Assembly: GCF_030504955.1 (NCBI RefSeq)
Contig: NZ_JAUKTR010000006.1
Span: 1 to 64,000 of the forward strand
Direction: 5' to 3'
Length of the DNA stretch: 64,000 bases
Source: Peiella sedimenti
GTDB lineage: Bacteria; Pseudomonadota; Alphaproteobacteria; Caulobacterales; Caulobacteraceae
In this document: positions 56,096-64,000 of the stretch, one piece after another
How positions within the stretch are numbered: position 1 is the stretch's first letter
Layout: every line of letters begins with the position of its first letter
The notes under the pieces: model-generated
The model's input: only the letters and a program-made list of their open reading frames with translations
What the model was told of the DNA's origin: nothing
Database searches by the model: none
Program-made: the position numbers and the translations under genes

Positions 56096-57508
56096 ATGAG
56101 CCAAGACCTTCTCCAGGCCAACGCCGCGACGCCCGGGGACGACCTCGAGGACATCGCGCTGGGCGAGGACTACGCCCTCACGTCCGAATATGTGGAGATG
56201 GTCGTCGACGCCGCGGACCGCGGCGACGGCATGCGTCTGCGCGATCTGTTGTCCGCCCTGCACCCCGCGGACGTGGCCGACCTGATGGGATTCCTGTCCC
56301 AGGCGCATCGTTCGGAGGTGCTGCCTTGGGTGCCGCCGGCGCTGCTGGCTGAGACCCTGCCCGAGCTGGACGACGGCATTCGGGAGGACATCCTCGAGGA
56401 AGTGACTCCGGGCGCTCTGGCCGAGGCCCTGCAGGAACTCGATTCGGATGACGCCGCGGCCCTGGTCGAAGACCTGGACGCCGAGCGTCGCCGCGAGGTG
56501 CTGGCCGCCATGCCCGAGAGTGAACGGGCGGTGATCGAAAGCTCGCTGGCCTATGGCGAGGACACCGCCGGCCGCCTGATGCAGCGCGAGGTCATGGCCG
56601 CGCCGCAATTCTGGACCGTCGGTCAGACCATCGACCACATGCGCGCCCAGGGCGATGACCTGCCTGAGCTGTTCTTCGACATCTACGTGGTCGACCCGGG
56701 CTTCAAGCCGGTGGGGGGCGTACCGGTCAGCCACCTGCTGCGCGCCCGGCGCGAGGTCGCCCTGTCGGAGTTGATGGAGCCCATCAATGAGGTGGCCGTC
56801 GACCTCGACCAGGAAGAGGTCGCCTACGTCTTCGAGAAGTACCACCTGATCTCTGCGCCGGTGGTGGACCAGTCGGGACGGCTGGTGGGCCAGATCACCG
56901 TCGACGACATCGTCAACATCATCCAGGAAGAAAACCAGGAGGACATCCTGGCCCTGGCCGGCGTGTCCGATGCTGGCCGAGACGCCGGCGTCATGGACGT
57001 GGTGCGCTCACGCTTCCCCTGGCTGGCGGTAAACCTTGGCACGGCCCTCATCGCCTCTACCGTGATCGCGCTCTATCGCGCCGAGATCGAGCAGCTTGTG
57101 GCGTTGGCGGTGCTGATGCCCATCGTGGCGTCCATCGGCGGCAATGCTGGCACCCAGGCGCTGGCGGTGGCGGTGCGCGCCCTGTCCAACCGCGAACTGA
57201 ACGCCTCGAACACCCTACGCGTCGTCTCGCGTGAGCTCATGGTGGGCCTTCTGAACGGCGTGGGCGTGGCTTTGCTCCTGGGCGGCGCCACCTGGCTGTG
57301 GTTCCGCGAGCCCGCCCTGTCCCTCACCATCGGCCTGGCGGTGATCATCAACCTGATGGCGGCCGCCCTGGCCGGAACGCTGGCGCCGCTGTTGCTGGAT
57401 CGGATGGGACGCGACCCGGCGGTCTCGTCTCCCGTCTTCGTGACATGGGCCACCGACACCATCGGCTTCTTCAGCTTCCTTGCGCTGGCCGGCCTGATCC
57501 TGCTCTAG
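56096..57508 (+). CDS. mgtE: Magnesium transporter MgtE
   Basis: The 470-aa protein has the N-terminal helical domain (residues about 40-150, with LHPADVADLMGFLSQ and LDSDDAAALVEDL), two CBS domains (about 155-275; LISAPVVDQSGRLVGQITVD) and a membrane part with five segments (from about 300; VLMPIVASIGGNAGTQALAV contains the pore Asn/Gly region). It is a magnesium-gated Mg2+ channel. It follows the tRNA after 54 nt. No regulatory Mg2+ riboswitch was recognised. Confidence 0.95.
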   Translation: MSQDLLQANAATPGDDLEDIALGEDYALTSEYVEMVVDAADRGDGMRLRDLLSALHPADVADLMGFLSQAHRSEVLPWVPPALLAETLPELDDGIREDILEEVTPGALAEALQELDSDDAAALVEDLDAERRREVLAAMPESERAVIESSLAYGEDTAGRLMQREVMAAPQFWTVGQTIDHMRAQGDDLPELFFDIYVVDPGFKPVGGVPVSHLLRARREVALSELMEPINEVAVDLDQEEVAYVFEKYHLISAPVVDQSGRLVGQITVDDIVNIIQEENQEDILALAGVSDAGRDAGVMDVVRSRFPWLAVNLGTALIASTVIALYRAEIEQLVALAVLMPIVASIGGNAGTQALAVAVRALSNRELNASNTLRVVSRELMVGLLNGVGVALLLGGATWLWFREPALSLTIGLAVIINLMAAALAGTLAPLLLDRMGRDPAVSSPVFVTWATDTIGFFSFLALAGLILL

Positions 57509-57570
57509 GGAACGGCGCGTCTCTTGCTGACCTGATGTCCCGAGGGGCGAAAGCGTCCCAGATCGGGTCA

Positions 57571-58869
<1,299 letters not shown>

Positions 58870-58972
58870 GCGCCAAGGAAGTCGGCGCATTAAACCGCGC
58901 CGAACGGCTGTGGGGCTTCACACGGGTGAAGCCGCCACGCCTGGTCCATCCTTCCGCATCGTGGTTCCGGGA

Positions 58973-59000
58973 TTGACCCGCCCCGCTGACGGTGTACTAG
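58973..59000 (+). promoter_or_regulatory. Promoter of the YtrA operon
   Basis: TTGACC (58973-58978) and TACTAG (58995-59000) are 16 bp apart. The -10 region lies inside the palindromic operator. The leader to the ATG at 59028 would be only about 20 nt, with no clear Shine-Dalgarno. Confidence 0.6.
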
Positions 59001-59014
59001 TGGCATAGTACACC
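58991..59014. promoter_or_regulatory. Perfect palindromic operator of the GntR/YtrA regulator
   Basis: GGTGTACTA (58991-58999) and TAGTACACC (59006-59014) are exact complements, separated by six bases. Such a dyad just before a YtrA-type regulator is the usual binding site, and it covers the -10 box of the promoter, which fits autorepression. Confidence 0.78.
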
Positions 59015-59027
59015 ATATCGCCATGCA

Positions 59028-59423
59028 ATGTTTGTTCAGATCAACCCTGCGGATCCCAGACCGATCTACGTCCAGATAATGGATGAGGTCCGCCGCGGCT
59101 TGGCGGTCGGTACGCTTCGCCCGGACGATCCGTTGCCGTCCGTTCGGCAACTGGCCGCCGAGCTCCGGCTAAACCCGAATACAGTCGCTCAGGCCTATCG
59201 AGAGTTGGAGCGCGCTGGCCTGGTCTATGTCCGCCGCGGGCAGGGCACCTTCATCTCCGCCGGGGACGCCCCCCTCGCATCCGCCGCGAAATGCTCGGTG
59301 GAAGTGGCCGAAAGGGCCCTGGTGGATGCGTACCGCCACGGCGTCGACGTTCATGAGCTGGTCGAGGCGATCCAACGTCTCAGCGCCTCCGATACTTTTC
59401 CCGTCAAGGCCCAGAACCGATGA
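59028..59423 (+). CDS. GntR-family regulator, YtrA subfamily
   Basis: The 131-aa protein has the GntR winged helix (IYVQIMDEVRRGLAVGTLRP, LPSVRQLAAELRLNPNTVAQ, YRELERAGLVYVRRGQGTFI) and a short C-terminal dimer part, the YtrA subfamily layout. It probably represses its own operon. It overlaps the ATPase gene by 4 nt. Confidence 0.88.
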   Translation: MFVQINPADPRPIYVQIMDEVRRGLAVGTLRPDDPLPSVRQLAAELRLNPNTVAQAYRELERAGLVYVRRGQGTFISAGDAPLASAAKCSVEVAERALVDAYRHGVDVHELVEAIQRLSASDTFPVKAQNR

Positions 59424-60367
59424 CGCCCATTACTCCCACCGCCGAATACGTGTTGCCGACGGGCTTGCAGGGGCCTTTCGCCGTATCGACGCATGCCCTG
59501 ACCAAGCGCTTTGGCGCCGCGCTCGCCCTGGACGCGGTAAGCCTGCAGGTGCCCGAGGGCGCCGTTTACGTCCTTGCGGGCGCTAACGGCGCCGGCAAGA
59601 CGACGCTGCTCACCGCGCTTCTTGATCTGGTTCGGCCCGATGAGGGCCGTGCGGAGGTGCTCGGACTCGACACGCATCGGCAAGGCGCCATGGCGAGGGC
59701 GCAGATCGGCTACATGCCCGGAAGCGTGACGGCGGCGTTCCCCTGGCTGCGCATTGGGCAGTTCCTGTCGCTTCTCGGGGGCTACTATCCCGGTTGGGAC
59801 GCCAGCTACGTCGGCCACCTAACGGAGCGACTCGATCTTGACCTGAACGCGCGCATTCGCGGCCTTTCTAAGGGGCAGACGCGCCGCTTTCAGCTGGTAT
59901 GCGCCCTGTCGCATCGGCCCCCCGTGCTGATCCTCGATGAGCCCACCGACGGCCTCGACCCGGAGATGCGCGACGAGGCTCTCGGCCTGCTGTCAGAGCA
60001 CCTGGCGGATACCGGCGGGACGGTGCTGCTGGCGACGCACCATGCCTACGAGGTCGAGGGTCTCGCCGATCACGTGGGCATCATGCGGGCGGGCAGGCTC
60101 ATTCTCCAGACGCCCCGCGAAGTCCTGCAGAGCCAGCTCCTCATCTACCGCGCCGATGGGCCGGAGGGGTGGGCTGGCCCCGCCCATCTCGACGCGCAAG
60201 TGATCGCACGCGCCCGCAGCGGCCGGGAAATCCAGTGGACCGTCTGGGGCGACAAGCGAACCGTTGAACAGGCCATCGAGGCCTCTGGGGGCGTAGTCCG
60301 GTCGGCGACGCCGCTCGGACTGGATCAAGCCGTGACGGCGCTCATGCGCACGAAGGAACTGCGGTGA
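59420..60367 (+). CDS. ABC transporter ATP-binding protein of the YtrA operon
   Basis: The 315-aa protein has Walker A GANGAGKTT (residues 54-62), LSKGQTRRFQL signature, Walker B VLILDEPTDG and the H-loop ATHHAYE. The C-terminal part (from about 235) is an accessory domain. ATPases of this type drive small exporters linked to antimicrobial peptide or antibiotic stress. It overlaps the regulator and the permease genes by 4 nt each. Confidence 0.88.
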   Translation: MTPITPTAEYVLPTGLQGPFAVSTHALTKRFGAALALDAVSLQVPEGAVYVLAGANGAGKTTLLTALLDLVRPDEGRAEVLGLDTHRQGAMARAQIGYMPGSVTAAFPWLRIGQFLSLLGGYYPGWDASYVGHLTERLDLDLNARIRGLSKGQTRRFQLVCALSHRPPVLILDEPTDGLDPEMRDEALGLLSEHLADTGGTVLLATHHAYEVEGLADHVGIMRAGRLILQTPREVLQSQLLIYRADGPEGWAGPAHLDAQVIARARSGREIQWTVWGDKRTVEQAIEASGGVVRSATPLGLDQAVTALMRTKELR

Positions 60368-61209
60368 CCGAGCACTCTCTCAAATCCCCCCCCGGCTTCT
60401 GGGCAGTGCTGGACGCGCAGGTGAGATCCACGAGCCTGACTCTGCGTCGAGAGGCCTTCCTCCTGGTGTTTCTGCTGGTCGTCATGACGGTAGGGGCCAT
60501 CTTCGACGTGATGCTCGATGGCGGCGTCATCGTGGTGTCGCTGGACATCGGTCTGCTGTTCGCGGTGCTGGGGCTGATGTTTCCCTGGGCCGTCTGGAGG
60601 GGAGAACGCCCCTTTGACGTGAGCCCCCTATGGCTGTTGCCGATCCACCGGCGGACAGCCGCCCTGGCGAGGACCATGGCGGGGGGCTTGTGGCTGGTCG
60701 TCATCTGCCAGTCCATCTTCATCTGGTACGCGGGGCTGGCGATCATTTCCGGCGGGGGATTCCCCACGCACGAGGTGCGGTATCTCGTGACGTCAGGCGG
60801 CGCCCTGCAGCGGATCTCATGGACGCCCGAGGTCTGGCAGTGGCTGACCGTCTTCGCCGCTCCCTTGGTGACCTATCTGTTCGCGTCGGCCGCCCTGCTG
60901 AGCTTGCGTTACCCCATAAGGTGGCTGGCCGGAGGATTGATCGCCACGCTCATCCTCGCGATCGTCGCTCCGAACGGGTTCATGGAGAGCGTCATCGAAC
61001 GCCTCATGCTCGGACCGCTTGGCTTTGATCACGTTCTCACTGGCGGCCGGGAAGACATCGAGATGCTCGTTCGATTGCCCACGGGCGAGACGGGTGTGGC
61101 CTGGCGCCGCCTACCCGACGCTGAGCGCTGGCTGGCCGCCCTTGCCGCGTGGCTGGGCCTGGCGCTGGCGGCGCTGGTGGCCGCGGCTTCACGATCTCGC
61201 CGCCTTTGA
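60364..61209 (+). CDS. ABC transporter permease of the YtrA operon
   Basis: The 281-aa protein has about six membrane segments, including FLLVFLLVVMTVGAIFDVML, IGLLFAVLGLMFPWAVWRGE and WLAGGLIATLILAIVAPNG. Between are charged loops (RGERPFDVSPLWLLPIHRRT). The start GTG at 60364 overlaps the ATPase stop. It forms the channel part for the ATPase. Substrate unknown. Confidence 0.75.
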   Translation: MTEHSLKSPPGFWAVLDAQVRSTSLTLRREAFLLVFLLVVMTVGAIFDVMLDGGVIVVSLDIGLLFAVLGLMFPWAVWRGERPFDVSPLWLLPIHRRTAALARTMAGGLWLVVICQSIFIWYAGLAIISGGGFPTHEVRYLVTSGGALQRISWTPEVWQWLTVFAAPLVTYLFASAALLSLRYPIRWLAGGLIATLILAIVAPNGFMESVIERLMLGPLGFDHVLTGGREDIEMLVRLPTGETGVAWRRLPDAERWLAALAAWLGLALAALVAAASRSRRL

Positions 61210-61255
61210 ATCCCCGGCCGCTTTCCGGCCCTGCTTTTCTCAATGGAGACGAACC

Positions 61256-62722
61256 ATGACGTTGAAAACCGGTCGATGGGGAGTGCTTGCCCTGATGGCG
61301 GCCCTGGCCCTTCAGGCGGGCGCCGCCCAAGCCCGCACGAGCGAGGATCACGAGGCCCGTTGGGCGCGCATCGAGCGGTCGCTCACGCCGCTATACCAGG
61401 TCCAGGGTCGTCAGTATGAGCCCCAGAGCCTAAGCGAAGTCATGGCGCAGAATAATGTACCGGCGGTCAGCATCGCTTTCGTCGACGACGGCCGCATCGT
61501 GCGCGCCGTAGCCTACGGCCAGGCGGATGCCGAAACGGGAGCCGCAGCGACGCCGGAGACCCTGTTTCAGGCGGCGTCCGTCAGCAAGGCCGTCGCCGCA
61601 ACCGCCATGCTTGATCTCGTGGAAGCCGGAGCTCTATCCCTCGATGCGCCCGTGAACGATCAGATGACGGGATGGAGACTGCCCCAAAGCGAGTTCACGG
61701 ACCGCACGCCGCCCACCTTGCGCATGTTGCTGAATCACACGGCCGGCGTCACCGTTCACGGCTTTCCGGGGTACGCGTCGGGCGAGCCGATTCCGACGGC
61801 GCTGCAAATCCTGGCCGGCGAGCCTCCCGCCAATACCGATCCTATCCTCGTCGACACCCCGCCAGGGGTGGCTTGGCGGTACTCGGGCGGCGGCTATGTC
61901 ATTGCCCAGGTGCTCGCAGCGGAGGCCGCCGGCGAAGATTTCGACGCCTTGGCGCGGCGCCTGGTCTTCGAGCCCTGGGGCATGAGCTCCAGCTCCTATC
62001 GTCAACCCCTGGACGGCGAACTGAGGCTTCGCGCGGCATCCGCGCACGACGCCCAGGGCCGGCCGGTGGAAGGCGGCAGCCACGCCTACCCCGAACTGGC
62101 CGCCGCGGGCCTGTGGACCACGCCGTCCGACCTGGCCCGCTGGCTAATTGGGGTGAGCGAGGCTCGCGCAGGGCGAGATGATCGTGTGCTGGAGGCCGGT
62201 ACAGCGCGCGCCATGACCACGGCCGGTCTGGGCGAATGGGGCCTGGGCGTTCAGGTTCGCGGCGAGGGCGACGGTCTGGAGTTCCGCCACACAGGCTCGA
62301 ATGAAGGCTTCCGATCAGTGGTGGTGGCCTTCCCGGAGCGCCGCCAGGGAGTCGTCGTCATGATGAACGGGGAGGCAGGCGCCGAGGTGATGGGCCCGAT
62401 CGTACAGGCGGTCGCCCAGGAGTATGGCTGGCCGCACTATCCGCCTCGGGCGATTCCTTTCGTCGCCACACCGTCAGAGACGCTGGCGCAGCTCGCGGGG
62501 GCCTATGGCGTCGCTCCCCGGCGTCTCGAGGTGGAGATGTCGCCGTCAGGGGACACCCTGTCGCTGCAACTTGGACGTCGCCGTCTGGAGCTGATCCCGC
62601 AGGGTGGCGACGTCTTCCTGGAGTCTCGCGGCCTCGGGCGGGCTGAATTCGAGCGCGGAGACGATGGAGCGGTCGTTGCGATCTCGTTGAACGGAGCGCG
62701 CTTTGAGCGTCAGGCTCCCTGA
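61256..62722 (+). CDS. Exported serine hydrolase, beta-lactamase/DD-peptidase fold
   Basis: The 488-aa protein has a signal peptide (to about residue 27) and the class C/PBP4*-type catalytic motifs: S108 and K111 in ASVSKAV, Y209 in RYSGGGYV, and HTGSNEG. The tail (from about residue 400) is a beta domain as in many esterase or D-aminopeptidase relatives. GGAG lies 7 nt before ATG 61256. It is the last gene of the YtrA operon (46 nt after the permease), so it is probably induced with the transporter. Confidence 0.83.
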   Translation: MTLKTGRWGVLALMAALALQAGAAQARTSEDHEARWARIERSLTPLYQVQGRQYEPQSLSEVMAQNNVPAVSIAFVDDGRIVRAVAYGQADAETGAAATPETLFQAASVSKAVAATAMLDLVEAGALSLDAPVNDQMTGWRLPQSEFTDRTPPTLRMLLNHTAGVTVHGFPGYASGEPIPTALQILAGEPPANTDPILVDTPPGVAWRYSGGGYVIAQVLAAEAAGEDFDALARRLVFEPWGMSSSSYRQPLDGELRLRAASAHDAQGRPVEGGSHAYPELAAAGLWTTPSDLARWLIGVSEARAGRDDRVLEAGTARAMTTAGLGEWGLGVQVRGEGDGLEFRHTGSNEGFRSVVVAFPERRQGVVVMMNGEAGAEVMGPIVQAVAQEYGWPHYPPRAIPFVATPSETLAQLAGAYGVAPRRLEVEMSPSGDTLSLQLGRRRLELIPQGGDVFLESRGLGRAEFERGDDGAVVAISLNGARFERQAP

Positions 62723-62791
62723 CTTGGCGTGCCTGAGGACTTAAAGTCATCCCCCACCGGCGCCGCGAAGCGCTCAGCGGCGAGGACTGGC

Positions 62792-63997
62792 TCAGTCCCC
62801 GAAAAGGGGCGGCGAGCCCTTGCGGCACATGGTCAGCAGCCCGCGAGGGGTTCGCAGGATCAGCTGGCCCTGTTCGTTGAAGCCGAAGGCGTCGGGCGGG
62901 GCCACCGCCAGGAGGGAAATCTCGCCGCCGATCCCGACGGGCTCTCCAGGGATGAAGGGTGCGGCGCGGTCGGCGCAGGCCGCGCTCGTTTCCAGTCGCA
63001 GACTGAGGTGCGGCCCGTCGGCGCTGTATTCGGCCGCGCATCCGGCGTTGTCGCGCATCCGTCTGAGGTCGATGCCCAGGGTGATCGGCCCCTCGTGATA
63101 GGCCCCCAGCATCGTGTTCCCGCAGGCCTCATACTCGCCCACGAGACGACGGTCCGGCGGCGGCGGCCGACGCGCCGCCAGGCCTGGGCCGCCGGTCAGG
63201 AACAGGCGGTCGCCTTCCACCCGATAGGCGGTGGCGGAGGTGATGGCTCGCGCCATCAGCTCGTCTTCGGCCTGATCCTCTGGCGCGCAGCCGATGGCGG
63301 TGGACATGACCGGTCCTTCCACCTGAAGGCGTCCCGGGGCGGGCGTCGTGAAGGGGCTGCCCATGCTGTTGCAGTCAGCGTAGGCGCCGATGTTGCCCAT
63401 GCCGATGGAGAGGGTGGCGGGCCGTTGCTCCGTCACCAGAGGCTCGCCGCCAATCCTCTCGATCAGCCAGCGGCCGGCGATATCGGGGTTAGGCTCAGTG
63501 GGCCGCGTCAGAACCGCCCGCTCGCCATTCGCCCCGGCTAGAATCAGCGTCCGGGGGTCCGGGCGGCTCCAGCCGCTGATCTGGTCGATAAAGGCGGCGA
63601 GGCGTCGCTCGCTTGCGACCGCGGCAGGTCTGCGGCCGGCGGGAGCGGCGGCGCACAGACCGGTCCTTACCGCCTCGAGGCGGGTGACGCTGATCCGCTG
63701 GCCTTCCAGCCGGTAGAAGGCCGGGAAGCCGCCGCTGCATCCAGCGCCGTGATTGAGAAAGCCGCCTTCGCTGAAGTTCACCCAGGCCTGATAGCGAGCA
63801 AAATCCTCATCCCCGATCCGCTCAAGCCGCCACTGCCCGCCCAAGGGGTCGATCTGGCTGAGGTAGGAGCCGTCGTCCGCGACAGGCGCGATGGGGACGC
63901 TCGCGGCCGCCGCGTCAATCGTATCCGGCGCAGGCGCCTCCGCCGGGGCGGAACAGGCGCAGATGAAGGCGAGGGCGGTCAGGCACAACGAGCGCAT
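62792..63997 (-). CDS. META/HslJ-domain lipoprotein
   Basis: The 401-aa protein has a lipoprotein signal (ICAC, Cys15) and at least two META-type domains: LGGQWRLERIGDEDF and IAGRWLIERIGGEPLVTEQR with the closing GNIGAYADCNSMGSPF and MSTAIGCAPEDQAEDELMAR. META proteins are found in heat-shock and surface proteins; exact role unknown. It is convergent to the serine hydrolase gene (69-nt gap). The gene begins three bases before the window end, so its promoter is not seen. Confidence 0.75.
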   Translation of the reverse strand: MRSLCLTALAFICACSAPAEAPAPDTIDAAAASVPIAPVADDGSYLSQIDPLGGQWRLERIGDEDFARYQAWVNFSEGGFLNHGAGCSGGFPAFYRLEGQRISVTRLEAVRTGLCAAAPAGRRPAAVASERRLAAFIDQISGWSRPDPRTLILAGANGERAVLTRPTEPNPDIAGRWLIERIGGEPLVTEQRPATLSIGMGNIGAYADCNSMGSPFTTPAPGRLQVEGPVMSTAIGCAPEDQAEDELMARAITSATAYRVEGDRLFLTGGPGLAARRPPPPDRRLVGEYEACGNTMLGAYHEGPITLGIDLRRMRDNAGCAAEYSADGPHLSLRLETSAACADRAAPFIPGEPVGIGGEISLLAVAPPDAFGFNEQGQLILRTPRGLLTMCRKGSPPLFGD

Positions 63998-64000
63998 GAC

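Overview
The window is GC-rich DNA, dense with genes on both strands, from an alphaproteobacterium, most likely a member of the Caulobacteraceae (Brevundimonas- or Caulobacter-like). The grounds are: adk placed between secY and rpsM in the ribosomal cluster, a zinc-free long S14, an ATP12-type F1 assembly chaperone, a propionyl-CoA carboxylase pair, a lone short FliN, and a Caulobacterales-type small lipoprotein. The genus is an inference. No prophage, insertion sequence, CRISPR array or plasmid function was seen.

Layout. 1-117 is the 3' end of tuf (EF-Tu), closed by a terminator. 265-6939 is an interlude of envelope and secreted-protein genes: an exported adenosine-deaminase-like hydrolase, a FemAB/GNAT-like acyltransferase coupled to a JmjC-like oxygenase, a GIN-domain repeat protein, a lipoprotein and a beta-propeller protein. 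6963-21374 is the S10-spc-alpha ribosomal super-cluster (rpsJ to rplQ, including secY, adk and rpoA). It has a visible sigma-70-type promoter before rpsJ, a structured leader, an internal promoter before rpsM and an internal terminator between rpoA and rplQ.

21487-40252 holds housekeeping and envelope genes: an amidohydrolase lipoprotein, a GNAT enzyme, an ABC exporter, an HtrA-type lipoprotein protease, rarA, two pseudouridine synthases, and a chain of five genes with 4-nt overlaps (crcB, rluC-like, two TPR/2OG-Fe(II) oxygenase paralogues, HAD phosphatase). It ends with ATP12 and a small hydrophilic protein. 40405-54507 is framed by pccB and pccA, the two propionyl-CoA carboxylase subunits, about 10.6 kb apart. 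Between them lie an 835-nt non-coding region with a palindromic repeat element, a MerR regulator with a mer-like operator driving a glutaredoxin-MauE fusion, a ToxR/CadC-like membrane regulator divergent from a metallo-beta-lactamase-fold hydrolase, msrB, and an S41-like protease.

54509-63997 carries a DUF805 protein, lipB, fliN, tRNA-Leu(GAG), mgtE and a membrane-anchored GH24 lysozyme. Then comes a complete YtrA-type (GntR) ABC-transporter operon with a perfect palindromic operator and a serine beta-lactamase-fold hydrolase as its last gene, and finally a META-domain lipoprotein on the opposite strand.

The central theme is translation (ribosome, secretion, tRNA, rRNA modification) flanked by envelope maintenance: lipoproteins, periplasmic protease, cell-wall-active enzymes and export. 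Ten convergent gene pairs end within 25 nt of each other, mostly with no intrinsic terminator between them. The best candidates for an undescribed system are the tandem TPR-oxygenase chain, the MerR/glutaredoxin-MauE pair, the YtrA operon with its attached hydrolase, and the unexplained region 42151-42772.
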